Source: Benincasa hispida
Lineage: Eukaryota > Streptophyta > Magnoliopsida > Cucurbitales > Cucurbitaceae
Direction: 5' to 3'
DNA: 64,000 nucleotides
Assembly: GCF_009727055.1 (NCBI RefSeq)
Contig: NC_052358.1
Coordinates: forward strand, 42,617,494 to 42,681,493
Part shown: positions 24,441 through 36,634 of the stretch, one piece after another
Numbering within the stretch: position 1 is the first letter of the stretch
How the letters are laid out: each line of letters opens with the position of its first letter
Notes under the pieces: model-generated
Databases searched by the model: none
What the model was told of the DNA's origin: nothing
The model's input: the letters and a program-made list of their open reading frames with translations, nothing else
Position numbers and translations under genes: made by a program

Positions 24441-25532
24441 CTTCAGTCGAGCGCCTCCACCAGCAACTTACACATTCGGAGTGCAACAGCGCTTAGGGAG
24501 AGTGTCGCTCTAGTCTTCTGCAACAGGGCACAAGGCTGCGCTCCCCGTTCTTTCTAATTCAAAATAGAAAAGAAGAGCCAAGCAGCTCAATCGATAGGGA
24601 GAGGGGCCGTTTGAAGTGGGGAAGACCTATGCTAAAGTAAGAAAGAAAGATATTTAAGGTTACGAAGTCACTTAGTCAAACTATGAAGAATGTTATTAAT
24701 GTTTGTTGAGTACCCGATTCTCTAATAGAGTGACTCATAATAATACCTATGGCTTCTCCCAATTCGACCAGGTTCCCAGTAGTAGGACTTCGTCCATAAC
24801 ATAATTGGCACATCTAAGATGTACTTCTACAAGTAAAAGGAGTCCGAATAGATATTGGTTGTGTTTGCAAAGCCGCCCAAACTTTTAAAACTTGAAAATC
24901 CATCTTCAATTGTAAAATAATGTCTGCACTCCTCCATTGATGATATCTCGTCAGTCCTTGGTCTCCTCCGGTATCCTTACTTTGCTTTTAGGTCAAAAAA
25001 CGAATCTAGCTTTTGCTTGGACTCTTTAATGAATGTAATTAGAACAACATGTGTTAAGCGTTTAAATAGTTGTCTTGGTATTCTTTTTTCTTAGAAGTAG
25101 AAATGGTTAGCCAAAGACTTCCGTCAATGAACATGAGAAAAAAGCATATCTTTTCTAAGAATAAATATGAGGCCTCGACGCAATACTCAAAATGTCGTAG
25201 TTCCGACCATAGCACCGTGACGCTTAGGTTGGCGCTTCGATCAGAATCTTCATTCTAGCACTGTTTCAGCTCTGTTTTGGCTCCATTTTCCATCGATCTC
25301 TTTAGCAACTCTTGCTCCTCGATCGACATGGACTTACATACTTGATAGCAAAAATTAAATGCCCAAAAAATACAATGGGTCTTTACATTTTAATTGCATT
25401 ATAATGTAAACTAAGTGCCAAAATTTGTAAGCATCCAATTTTACAAACCTCACATTCAAAATGAAGATTTAAAACCCACCTTTTTAAACTGGTTTTTGTT
25501 CCAAAATGTGATAATACAAAATGCAAGAAATT
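24441..25532 (-). other. CopA leader / untranslated internal region
   Basis: Lies between the primer-binding site and the A+T-rich block, where gag would be expected. No Copia gag motif (UBN2 or zinc knuckle) is found in any frame. About 24440-24610 is notably G+C richer than its surroundings. Open frames are 62 codons or shorter. It may be a structural leader of a non-autonomous derivative or gag decayed beyond recognition. Confidence 0.45.
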
Positions 25533-25545
25533 GGCGCTGATACCA
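25533..25545 (-). other. CopA primer-binding site (initiator Met tRNA type)
   Basis: The minus strand reads TGGTATCAGCGCC two bases after the 5' LTR. Its first nine bases match the 3' end complement of plant initiator methionyl-tRNA (TGGTATCAG), the usual Copia primer. Confidence 0.8.
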
Positions 25546-26685
25546 ATTGTTGGGAATCAAATCTCAAGTAGAAGCGTTAGGATTGTCTTGCATTCGACTT
25601 TTACATTTTATGGGAAACAAAAATAACATGCTAAACAGAGCATAAATGGGATAAACATCACACATTAAATTTTACAACATGCTTTATAAACAAGTAGCAA
25701 AAGGGAAGAACCGTTCTTTCCTTTATAGGCTCCCGAGCTCCCCAAAATTTCTTTTGATCTCCATGACGATCACGGACACTACCATAAGAATACCTTGTTA
25801 TTCTCTAGGAATTCAAGAGTTGGATGAGTGGTCTTTAACCTTGAAAGAGGAAGAGGTAGGGAGATTGAAGAGAAAGTTGTAGAGAGAAAATACTTTTATG
25901 GAGGCTAGAGTAAGTTTTTCATAAAAACCACACTTGTCCTAAATGGGTTAATAAGATGATTATATAATGAGAAAGACCTACTACTTCTCTAAGTAATTCC
26001 CTTTTTTGCCCTTAGTGCAGATTAGTTAAATAACTCCTTATTTAATTAATTGACAGATTAATTAAAAATCATACATTAAATCTAATCTAATGTATGTGGT
26101 TAATTAATATATATAAACATCACGTGTTTATATTCTTCCACATCTCTATCATTACTTAATAAATTAATTAACCATTAATTAATTAAGTAACCATATTTAA
26201 TCAAATTTAACATAGAGTAAATTAACATATAAATATCACCTATTTATACATATACATCTCTTTAGGAATCTAATTTATATAAATCTGATATTTGAATCTC
26301 ATTCAAATATATCTCTCTCACATAATATGAATTATAGACCACATTTATAATAAATTATATATTAATCACATTAATATACAATTTTATCAATTAATTTATA
26401 CAAGTCAAATCATTCCTCATTAAATCATTTAATGAGCTAACAAGGGAACCTTATGGACCTACAGATTAGAAGCTCCAACGATATGAGATTAATTGGCAAA
26501 CTCATTAATCAAATTAATCAATATTCGTTAACTATGAGAACACTCCACTAAAGACCCACAGCTGCACTCTTCTCACTGTAAATATATTTATGTGTCCATG
26601 AATATAGACCAATAATAGCAAGTTAGTCCTTCACGAGTGTTCGTTTTACCAATTGGGTCAAATTACCAGTTTACCCTTGGGTTGT

Positions 26686-28357
26686 TGTTTGGTATAAAAT
26701 AGGTGTCGTTAATTCTATCTTACTCAAAACAAATGAAATTTATAATACTCTAACTACAATTAGAACTAATACATAGGAGTAAGAGGTCGATCCCAAGAGA
26801 ACCTCTATTAATTGGCCTAAAATAGACTACTTGAATTCCAAAATGCAAAAGATTAAACGGGGGTTGTTTGTTTTAAGAACTAGAAACTAACTAAGTGAAA
26901 AAGCAAGAATTGATATAGAAGATTTATAAATAAGAAAAGTAAGAGAGATCATGAGATAAGATTCAGTTGAAATGAAATCTTAGAGATTTTATGTAAACTA
27001 GGCAATTCTATCATTGACTTAACAAAGAATCATGCAATTAGATTATTCAATAGTTCATTAAGAATAAATTCCTAATACCCTAATTAGTTAATGTCACAAT
27101 TAACCCTAATCTAGATCTTAATTGCTTCCTAAAGACATTTCACAATTAATCCCTAAATTGCATTAAACTCATGGGTTTTCATAACTATTCCAATCTTGAA
27201 ATCAAAAGACTAAAAATTCAAGATTGATTGCATGAATGTTCTGAATTAATAGATTCTTTAGAGAAGAGGAAAAGAAGTCCACATTTTCTATCAAGACTAC
27301 TAATTCTTGCAACCACAATTATAATTTTGTTATAGAACTATGTAATTTTTGCATACAAAAATAGATTAATCTTGAGTCATCAATTCAATCTTAATCAATT
27401 TTATTCTAAATCTCAGCAAGAACATTCAAAAGAAAGTAATTACATGAAAGAAAATTCAAGGAAAAGTCTTAAGAAAGTGCCAATCTACATAATTCCCCAA
27501 GAAAAAGGATTATCTACTCATGGATGATGAAATTCTTCAAGCAATTCGTTGATAGTTGTATATTTGGTACAAAGATTGAATACAAATTGATTGAATCTCT
27601 AAAAGATTTACGAGAATAGCTCTGTAAATTTGAAGTCTCTCTCTAAAAGTTTGGGTTTTTGTTCTCTTCCCTCCCCTTTTTTGAAAAATTGAATCAAAAT
27701 TTATACCAATACCATACGTCGCGATGTCAAGGCTAGTGTTGCAACGCAAAATCGTAGAAAAGCCAAGAAGCATTGGGCTAATGTTGCAACGCTGCGCTAA
27801 CGTTTGGTTGCGCAATGCACGGGGGATGAATCGCGTCAAAATCTGGAGCGTTGCAATGTTGTGAGGAGCGTTGCAATGCATCGAATTTTTGTAGCAAAAG
27901 CGAGCGTTTTGTCTTCAACTTGATCCTCGATGCATGATGATCCTTTACTCGATGGCTTTTACTCGATGGAAAAAGAATAAGAAGAAACTCAATGGTACTC
28001 GCTTACTCAATGATAGATTATACTTGATTACTCGACAACATTTTACTCGATGGTTGATTACTCGATGATATTCACTGGCATTTACTTGATGCATTACTCG
28101 ATGCTCGATAGCCTTTTACTCGATGGAATTTGATGATACTCGATGATACTTCGATGGAATTTTGATAATTATTCGATTCTCTTTAATTTATTGATTTTCT
28201 TAGTCATTTTTTTTTATCTTTTTGGCCCGATTTTCTCTTAATGACTCCTAAATGCCTTGGTGACCGTTTTACCTACAAAATTAGCATTTAAAGAAAATAA
28301 TCAATACAAATTTGGGGAATTAACATAGAACATATATATCCTTTAAAAAATCTAACA
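26686..28357 (-). repeat. Ath1 3' LTR
   Basis: 1,672 bp and uninterrupted. It contains the empty target of LTR-e ('atcattgacttaacaaag', near 27012). Words of 'gcgttgcaatg' type at 27720-27890 and a 'tactcgatga'-type tract at 27920-28170 are matched in the partner LTR. The 114-codon minus-strand frame at 27537-27881 is LTR sequence, not a gene. Confidence 0.85.
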
Positions 28358-29450
28358 AAATACCTCATCTTAGCTCTTGCTCATCCCAAACAAGTCTAAA
28401 CTAGAAATATGTATATATATATATATATATTCAAGCAAAAATGGATTGTTTATTATTTATTCAAAGCTTCATTCTTTTATTCAAAATTGACAAATTCAAG
28501 TTGGCACATTTTCATCTTCACATCCAAATGGTCTATAAATTCAAGTGTTTTACACGATAAATTGATTCTCATCTCTTTTCTCAACAATCAAAGAAGTAAG
28601 GATATAAGCAAACATTTATAAATTCAAAGTTTTGCTAACAAAATGTTAAAGCTTATTTTGAAAAGAAAATGTATTTTTCTTGCAAAATCATAAAATAAAA
28701 GATTACCTAGTTTTAGTTTACTTAAAGGCCTAAACTAATAGAAAGGAGACATCAAACTTTCAATTCCTCCTCGCCTTACATTGGCCCGATTATCGGTCTA
28801 TGATATACCTAACTTGCATTGGATAGAGGCAATTTTAATACAAGGGTGCCTTTTTAAACTCAAACACACAAAATGTAATTGACATTTCTTTTACTTAGAA
28901 GGATAGCTTTCACACTCGCACCGTCGGAAACCTATCACTCTTTTCTCGCAGGCACTAACAGAAACACGATGAAGGAAGCTTTTTTCACCTCTACCCATGC
29001 GCGCACACACATATTGAAGGTTATGTTAATTTGGCAAATTTTCTTTATTATTTTTTTGTGCTAGCAATTTTTTTATATACTAGGCCCTTCTTATTCCTCT
29101 ATGTTTAGACTTGCTTCTAAAATAAGATGGTTGTTCTTAGGCTAAAGTTTGTCCTATTGGGATAACAAAGAAAATTAAGTAGATATTAAATTTCTAAAAG
29201 TTTAAAGATTCTAAATAAATCTAAAGACTAAGCATTCGATTTTTATGAAGTTGAGAGAAAAAGAAAGTTTCTTTTGAAAAATGAGTTTCAAAATTTTGTT
29301 TGAAAAACTTTGAAGGTCTAAAATTTTGTTTGTATCCTTATTTGAAGAGTGCGTCATCAAAATTTCATCAATAAGAATCAAGAGATTGAGTAAAAACAAA
29401 TGATGCATAGAATTAAAATGAATGAGGTTCTTGAATGTGCAAACATGAAT
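28358..29450 (-). other. Ath1 non-coding spacer in place of pol
   Basis: In an autonomous Athila element this interval would hold RT, RNase H and integrase. Here there is about 1.1 kb of A+T-rich sequence with an (AT)n tract at 28409-28431 and short frames (at most 70 codons) with no recognisable domain. The deletion removed pol cleanly after the protease region. Confidence 0.6.
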
Positions 29451-30012
29451 TTATTCAATTATGAATTTATTGCATTCAAGGCAAAAATGGTCTTTTGAAG
29501 AATAAAGAATGGAATGGGCTATCAAACAATGAGAAGTTTTATATAACATGGAATCATTAATGTGATCAATTTCATCATATGTGTCCATGGAGCAAAGAGA
29601 ATAATATTCCTCCGGAAATCTTATGGTGTCATAAATGTTGAAGGATTTTACCTCTCCATTAAATTCTATTGACAAAGACCCTCTATTTACATCAATTATT
29701 ATCTTTGCAGTTTTCATGTAGGGTCTACCAAGTAGAATGTTAGAGGAAGAAGTAGAGTATAGTTCATCCATTTAAAATATAAAAATCGACAGGAAAGATT
29801 AATTCTCCAACTTTCAACAAAACATATTCTACAATGCCTAAGGGTTGAATATATGACCTATCCGCTAGTTGTATGCAAACATTCGTTTTTTGTAGGCCAT
29901 TCAATTTAAGATCTTCATAGACATGAAAAGACACGTCCTTTATTGATGCACCTAGGTCTAGCATGACATGGGTGATAATTCTATCTCCCATCGTACAAGG
30001 TAGAGTAAACAT
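29451..30012 (-). pseudogene. Ath1 retropepsin (aspartic protease) region
   Basis: Two overlapping minus-strand frames make up one domain. 30012-29764 carries MLDLGAS, the Athila form of the catalytic D-T/S-G triad with the Asp present, then LADRSYIQPLGIVEYVLL and FPVDFYIL. 29771-29451 carries ILLGRPYMKTAKIIIDVNRG and IEFNGEV, the second conserved half (ILGRPF-type flap region). A frame change near 29764-29771 separates them. In the family the enzyme processes Gag-Pol. Here the broken frame and absent pol make it non-functional. Confidence 0.85.
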
Positions 30013-30599
30013 TCCAGGGTTTCTATATTTCTAAGGCATGTCCTTTTTTAACAAAGCAGACATGTTTTTGCTAACAATTACTCTCTCATCTTCTTTTCCT
30101 TTTCTTTCCTTAATACATAAGTCTTTTAAGAATTTAGCATACCTAGGTATTTGTTAAATGACATTAAGCAAAGAAATCTTAATTTGTACCTTTTTAAACA
30201 TTTTAGTTAGCTCATGGTCAATATCTTCTACCTTAGGTTTTGCCAGTCTAATGGGGAATGAGGCCTTAGGTACATATGGCTCTACATTAGGGGGAGGGTA
30301 GTTACGTACCTCAGGGAAGATGGAAGGTTTCTCATATTCATTTACCTTGTTTTCATGATCAATTACCTTTTCAGGCTTCTTGGGAGTTGGTTGAACTGGG
30401 CTAGCTACTTAGGAAGAAGAAGGAATTTCCTTACTGCTTCTTAAAGTGATTGTGCTTACATTTGCATGATCCGGTTAAGCGGGGAGCTTTCCTGATGACT
30501 TACTCTCAAGCTTGCTTATCGTAGTTGTTAGTTGTGTGATTTGTGTGCCCAAGTTTGAAAAGCTTTGTCGGGTTTCGTGTTGAAAAGATTTTATGTCTT

Positions 30600-31610
30600 G
30601 TTGAAGTAATTTTGTTTCTTGTTGTAGTTGTATATTGTCCTTTTACAAATTGTGTAGTTCTTATTGAAATTATAACGAATGGTCAGCAAGAGACTTAATT
30701 ACATTCTCGAGAGACATACTTGAGGAACTTGAAGAAAATTGGTTTCGGTTCTCAAATTGCCTTTGGGATCCCCACTTGATATTTGGGTGATCTCGCCACC
30801 CTTGGTTATAAGTTTGCTCATGGGGGTCGTACTTCCTTTGGAAACCTCCTATGCATTAACTTGAGGTTGGCCTTGAGGGAAAGCTTCCGAAGCATGTCCA
30901 ACCACTCTACATGCTCCACATGTTTTAGTCTGGGGAAGTCCTCCTTCAGATACCTGAGTGATAAAGGAAACTAGGTTAGATACTTGAGTTCTCAACTCAC
31001 AAGCCTCTTTAGGTTGAAAAACATTATATTCTAGAGTCCTTGATCCAAAGTTCTGTGAATTCTTCGCCATGGTTGATATTAGTTTACTAGCTTCAGTGGG
31101 CGTTTTGTCAGCTAAAGCTCCATCAGTGGCTGCATCAATGTTTCTTCTATCAGATGGAAGTAATCATGAGTAGAAATATTGAATAAGATATTGGTCAGAA
31201 ATTTGATGATGGGGAAAGGAAGCACGAAGTTGCTTATACCTTTCATAATACTCATATAAGGATTCTTCTACCAATTGCTTTATTCCATATATTTATTTTC
31301 TAATATTATTAGCCTTAGATGCAAGGAAAATTTTTCTAAAACTTTTTCTTAAGACCATTCCACGTAGTGATTGATCTGATCGGTAAGTAGTAAAATCAAT
31401 CCTTAACCACATCCTTTGAGGAGAAGGGGAAGGCTCTAAGATTAAGTTGTTCTTGTGCCCATGTGGGCGCATACCGTCACATACCAAATAGAATTCTTTC
31501 ATGTGTTTGTGTGGGTCCTCACCTGGATTACCTCGAAAAATGGGTAAAAGATGAACTAAACCGGGTTTCAATTCAAATGGTACCATAGTCTCTAGGTACA
31601 CTATACATAA
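30600..31610 (-). pseudogene. Ath1 gag remnant
   Basis: The frame 31601-31293 contains FELKPGLVHLLPIFRGNP then EDPHKHMKEFYLVCDGMRP, the hallmark N-terminal block of Athila-type gag. The frame 31070-30849 ends with CGACRVVGHASEAFP, a degenerate C-x2-C-x4-H-x4-C zinc knuckle whose last Cys reads as Phe. Linking sequence is frameshifted. In an intact element Gag forms the cytoplasmic virus-like particle and the knuckle binds RNA. This copy cannot make the full protein. Confidence 0.85.
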
Positions 31611-31930
31611 TGGTTGTTGAGTGTAATCCGGTTCGGAAAGCTCTCTTAGCGTTTGCTCTCTTGTTTCACCTATAATGTTTGTTTGTATTGGTTCCTCTTC
31701 CTGACATAATTCTTCAAATTCTCATTCTTCTCTTCTTATTCTTTCCTTTCATAGTCTCCTCTCCTCAAGGTCAATATCTACAACAAAATAAAAAAGTATA
31801 CTTCGGGATGAGTGAGTCATGCACAAAAAGATAGTTCAATCAAACTAACTATTTTTTTGTTGTTGGATTTTTTTTATTTATTTTTCTAAAAGAAAGGAAT
31901 TCAAGGGTTTTTAAAGGCCAATTGCACGAT

Positions 31931-31948
31931 TCCCCAATAATGGCACCA
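31931..31948 (-). other. Ath1 primer-binding site (tRNA-Asp type)
   Basis: The minus strand reads TGGTGCCATTATTGGGGA three bases after the 5' LTR. The complement of plant tRNA-Asp is TGGCGCCGTTGCCGGGGA, the usual Athila primer site. All four mismatches are C-to-T or G-to-A, as expected of 5-methylcytosine decay. Confidence 0.8.
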
Positions 31949-31951
31949 GTT

Positions 31952-34900
31952 TGTTTGGTATGAAATAGGTGTCGTTAATTCTATCTTACCAAAAAGAAAT
32001 GAAATTTATAATACTCTAACTACAACGAGAACTAACACGTAGTAATAGTGGAGTAAGAGGTTGACCCCAAGAGAACCTCTATTAATTGGCCTAAAATAGA
32101 CTACTTGAATTCCAAAATGCAAAAGATTAAATGGGGATTGTTTGTTTTAAGAACTAGAAACTAACAAAGTGAAAAAGCAAGAATTGATATAGGAGATTTA
32201 TTAATGAGAGAAGTAAGAGAGATTATAAGAGAAGATTCAATTGAAATGAAATCTTGGGGATTTTATGTAAACTAGGCAATTCTATCATTGACTTTGTTGG
32301 GATTGGTGTCCTTATTCTCACGGTGGTCTTGTAGTTTATAAATATTTTGTACACATTGTTATTAATAAAATAAGTGTTATTTTATTTGCATTTACTCATA
32401 TTCAATAAACTAAGATCCGTAGTTATTTCATGTAACTTAAGCATGTATGTGAGACATACAAATGGATCATGCCTTAAGAAATAACCTAAATGGTCTGTAG
32501 TATAAGGATAAAGGAGGGATACCTTATCCTGGTGACACTATGGACACGACCCGCTTTGTAGATATTTACAAGTGTTGTAAAATGCTACAAATGGTCTGAT
32601 CCTGACCCCATGTGGAGACATGTGAGGGGGGATATTCTATACAAAGGAGTTTGTATAAGATCGAACCATGAGATGATTAGTCTCTTTATATAACGCCGTT
32701 GATAACTGAGACTTACATTTCACTAAAATGACCATAGGTGACATGACCTTAATCCTAAGTGTTCTGGGAACTCCTGCCTATGAGGGGCAATCCTTTGATT
32801 AGTATGGGTGAGAGTGGCCATATTCCCAACTCAACAAGCCTACCTTTTTGGGGATTCATCTGATTGGAGAGCTGGAAACTCAACTACACAAGACTAAATT
32901 CACTCATTCCCCGAAGCAGGGGTAAGTAAATAAATTACTCACTTAAGGGCTGATTTCGGGTCTTGAACATAGTGGCCACACCTTCTCTTTGAAAAAGAGG
33001 ACTCAGTCATAGTAGGACTATTACTTATTGTCCATTAGAGGAATCAGTGGTACTTAAGGAGTTAGATGTAACTATAGGGGCAAAACGGTAAATTAGCCCA
33101 GTTATACTTACGAGCGATTTGTGAAGGGTTATCGCACTATTGATTGGTCATATGGACACAGAAATATATCTGTAGTGAGAAGAGTGTAGCTGTCGGCCTT
33201 TAGTGGAGTGTCCGACAGTTAACGGATGGTGGATCTCGTGACTAAAGAGTTTAGTCAGTTATTCACGTACCGTTGGAACTTCAAGCTACAGGTCCATGAG
33301 GTCCCCTTGGTAGTTCAATGGGTTCAAGTTGAGAATCAGATTTTGGGTTAGTTTGAACTGTTCAAATTAACAAGAGAAAATTCAATTATATATGATATAA
33401 TTGATATGACATATTAGATACATTTATTGGAGAAATTAATATAAATACGATTTATATTAAGTACCATAAAAATAGAAAAAGAACTATCGTTTATATGTTT
33501 CATATGATGAAATATTAAAACTATAGGTTATAAATATAATATGATAAGTTGGTTATCATATTTATTTATAATATATTAATTATATGATAATTAATTCTTT
33601 TTCTCTACTAACCATTTTGAGTGGGAGGTTATTGAAAGTTTTATGGTAACCGTGAGATAAAAGGAAAAAATTTTCCAAAATTTGAAGTTGTTTCATTTGG
33701 AAAATTTTCACAAAAAAAGGCTATCAAGTAAAAATAGTTTTTACTAAGTGATAGCTGTTGAGAGTCTAAACAATTGCTTAGAGTTGACTATACGATAGTT
33801 ACTCGTTGATCATTTCTACACGATCGAGTAGCAAAGTTTATGCAATAGGCTTTCGTTTACTACACAATCGAGTACATTGTCTATACGATAGATAGTGTTC
33901 TTATCTCCCACTTACTCAATCATCTACTAGATCGTATACCTCCTGTCTTCCTCAATCCAAGATCATACAGAACCCACCACTCCTGGATTCTCACACCAAA
34001 AATACAAAGGTAACACTTGTTGTGGTGTTCTAACTCAGTTTGTGGATCGAGTTGGACTCGATTGGGTTCGAGAAGCATTCAGACGTTCGTGGAGGTCGTG
34101 TGCTGTTCGTTGCATTCAAGTGTTGCTTTGGACATATTGGAGATTGATTGAGAGATAGTTGAAGAATAGTTCTTCAAAGGTACGCATACTCTATTCTTTG
34201 AATCTTATTGTAGCATGCTGTAATTTCTGTTGATGCATAATCTGTATGTTTCCGTTTAAGACTGTAATTCTTGTGTTCATTCTGAATGGAATTTGGAACG
34301 ATCCATTTCCGCTGCTCATGGAGATCTCTGTTTAGATTTCCTTCAGACTTAACAAAGAATCATGCAATTAGATTATTCAATAGTTCATTAAGAATAAATT
34401 TCTAATGCTCCAATTAGCTAATTTCACAATTAACCCTAATCAAGGTCTTAATTTCTTCCTAAAGACATTCCACAATTAATCCCTAAATTGCATTAAGCTC
34501 ATGGGTTTTCATAACTATTCCAATCTTGAAATCAAAAGACTGAAAATTCAAGATTGATTGCATGAATGTTCTAAAGTAATAGATTCATTAAAGAAAAAAA
34601 AAAAAAAAGAAGTCGACATTTTCTATCAAGATTACTAATTCTTGCAAACCATAATTACAATTTTGTTATAGAACCATGTATTTTTTGCATATAAAAATTG
34701 ATTAATCTTGAGTTGTCAATTCAATCTTAATCAATTTTATTCTAAATCTCAGAAAAAATATTCAAAAGAAAGTAATTACATAAAAGAAAATTCAAGGAAA
34801 AGTCTCAAGAAAGTGCCAATCTACATAATTCCCCAAGAAAAAGGATTACCTACTCATGGATGATGAAATTCTTTAAGCAATCCATTGATAGTTTTATATT

Positions 34901-35695
34901 TGGTACAACGATTGAATACAAATTGATTGAATCTCTAAAAAATTTACAAGAATAGCTCTGTAAATTTGAAGTCTCTCTCTAAAAGTTTGGGTTTTTCTTC
35001 TCTTCTCTCCCATTTTCTAAAAAACTGAATCAAAACTTTTATCAGCAGCATAGCGTCGTGATGTCAAGGCTAGCGTTGCAACGCAAAATCATAGAAAAGC
35101 CAAGAAGCATTGGGCTAACGTTGCAACACTGTGCTGATGCTTGGTTGCGCAAGGCGTGGGGGATGAATCACGTCAAAATATGGAGCGTTGCAACGTTGTG
35201 AGGAACATTGCAATGCATCGAGTTTTTGCAGCAAAAAACGAGCGTTCTGTCTTCAATTGGATCCTCGATGCACGATGATCCTTTTGCTCGACGGCTTCTA
35301 CTCGATGGAAAAAGAATAAGAAGAAACTCGATGGTAAAACTTGTTGGTACTCACTTACTCGATGATCGATTATACTCGATTACTCGACAACATTTACTCG
35401 ATGGTTGATTACTCGATGATATTCACTGGCATTTACTCGATGCATTACTCGATGCTCGATAGCCTTTTACTCGATGGAATTTAATGATACTCGATTGCAT
35501 TTTGGTAATTACTCGATCCTCATCAATTTGTTGATTTTCTTGGTGAATTTTTAGCTTTTTTGTTGGATTTTTTTCTTAATGACTTCTAGATGCCTCAGGG
35601 ACCGTTTTACCTACAAAATTAGTATTTAAAGTAAATAATCAACACAATTTTGGGAAAACTAATATAGAAAATATATATCCTTTAAAAACTTAACA
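31952..35695 (-). repeat. Ath1 5' LTR (interrupted by LTR-e)
   Basis: Collinear with 26686-28357 up to and after the LTR-e insertion. For example, 'gtttggtatgaaataggtgt' opens it and 'ttactcgatgatattcactg' lies near 35410. It ends ...CTTAACA at 35695. Its 'tactcgatg' tract lies at 35265-35515. Confidence 0.85.
32295..34345 (+). mobile_element. LTR-e: solo LTR of the ~2-kb Copia group
   Basis: 2,051 bp from TGTTGGGATTGGTGTCC to ...GATTTCCTTCA, with perfect GACTT duplications at 32290-32294 and 34346-34350. The partner LTR of Ath1 shows the unoccupied site with a single GACTT. It is closest to LTR-a in start, end, length and body. A CGAT-rich tract lies at 33765-33935. Confidence 0.95.
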
Positions 35696-36568
35696 GTTAC
35701 ATCTGTATTCTTAATTACCAGTGCTCCTCTAGTGAACAACCTGTTTATGGTCCAACCATTAAATAGAAACCCTTCTCAAGTCAATGATAGGGTAGGGTGC
35801 TTTCTTCAAGTCCTAGGGAACCCACTTAAGGGAATACTCATCTACTTACCCTAAAGTCGGGAAGGAGTGAATTCTATCTTGTATTATTATGTTTCCAGCT
35901 CCCCACTCGGTTTAGTCCCCAAAATGGTAGACTTATTGAGTTGACGAACTAGCCACTCTCACCCATACAAATCAATGGACAATCCATCGTGAACAAAAGT
36001 TCATAATATACTTAGGATTAAGACTAAGTTGCTTAGGTCATTCTATTAAAATAGAAACCTAACTGGTCAACGGTGTTACATCTAATGGTTACTATTTTGC
36101 GGTATGGTCTTATGAAAACTCCTTGAATAGGACAACCTCACTCACATATCACCTACACAAACACGTTGGATCATTGCGTTTGTATCAAATACAAAGTTGG
36201 TTATATGCATAGTGTTACCAGGATAAGGTACCCAACCTTCTCCCTATAGTATAGACCCTTTAGGTTGTATCTTGAACATTGATCCTTGTATGTCTCCACA
36301 TACTTTTCAAGACTCATAAGACAACCTAGAATGTTAGTTTATTAGATTTAAGGTTATTAAGACAAAATAGAATACAACATAATCAATAAAATTTATTCAA
36401 ATAACATCAATAACTCTTTATTAATGAAATAACACCGACAACTATTTATTGATTACGGTCAATTCATTACATTTACTATCTACGAGTTTTAGGACATAAA
36501 ACTCAACAACTTTTTTTTCGCTTGCGTATCCATTTGTTGAATATTTCAAGAACCTAAAGATAACTTCT

Positions 36569-36634
36569 GTCTTAGGAGGAGCCTAAGACATCGATGAAGA
36601 GAAGTGATCCTCGGTCTTAGAAGAAGCCTAAGAC
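36569..36634. repeat. Two small palindromes in the S0 LTR
   Basis: 36569-36589 is GTCTTAGG-AGGAG-CCTAAGAC, a perfect 8-bp inverted repeat with a 5-nt loop. 36614-36634 is a diverged second copy with a 7-bp stem (GTCTTAG...CTAAGAC). They are spaced 45 bp apart and could be LTR regulatory repeats. No function is shown. Confidence 0.6.

Larger units (their letters stand above)
26686..35695 (-). mobile_element. Ath1: Athila-like Ty3/Gypsy element, gag-protease only
   Basis: LTRs at 26686-28357 and 31952-35695 (about 1.67 and 1.69 kb net) run TGTTAAG/TGTTAGA...ACCAAACA on the minus strand. Internally there is a tRNA-Asp-type primer-binding site, gag and a retropepsin. The ~3.6-kb internal region holds no RT, RNase H or integrase, so the element is a deletion derivative. 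Flanks GTTGT and GTTAC match at only 3/5, but the empty site in CopA's other LTR (near 13934) confirms the insertion point. LTR-e is nested in its 5' LTR. Confidence 0.85.
10717..36508 (-). mobile_element. CopA: Ty1/Copia LTR retrotransposon hosting nested insertions
   Basis: Perfect 5-bp target duplications ACTTT flank the element (10712-10716 and 36509-36513). On the minus strand the order is 5' LTR (36508 down to 25548), initiator-Met-type primer-binding site, leader, RT and RNase H remnants, polypurine tract, and 3' LTR (14749 down to 10717). Net LTR lengths after removing insertions are about 1.97 and 1.95 kb, and the internal region is only about 3.2 kb. gag, protease and integrase are therefore missing or unrecognisable. 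Insertions inside it are LTR-a, LTR-b, LTR-d (with LTR-c and LTR-c2) and Ath1 (with LTR-e). It lies within S0. Confidence 0.88.
25548..36508 (-). repeat. CopA 5' LTR (interrupted by Ath1)
   Basis: Runs from TGTTGGGAATC (25548) to ...AACTCAACA (36508), about 1.95 kb net after removing Ath1. It lacks LTR-a at the equivalent site, and the partner LTR lacks Ath1. Each LTR therefore provides the empty site of the other's insertion. Confidence 0.85.

Noticed and set aside
24441..25532. Captured host-gene fragment in CopA's leader
   Set aside because: Its composition is slightly different, but I found no conserved protein block in any frame; a translated search would be needed to support it.
27537..27881. 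114-codon minus-strand frame starting MHCNAPHNIATLQ
   Set aside because: Part of Ath1's 3' LTR; the partner LTR interrupts the frame.
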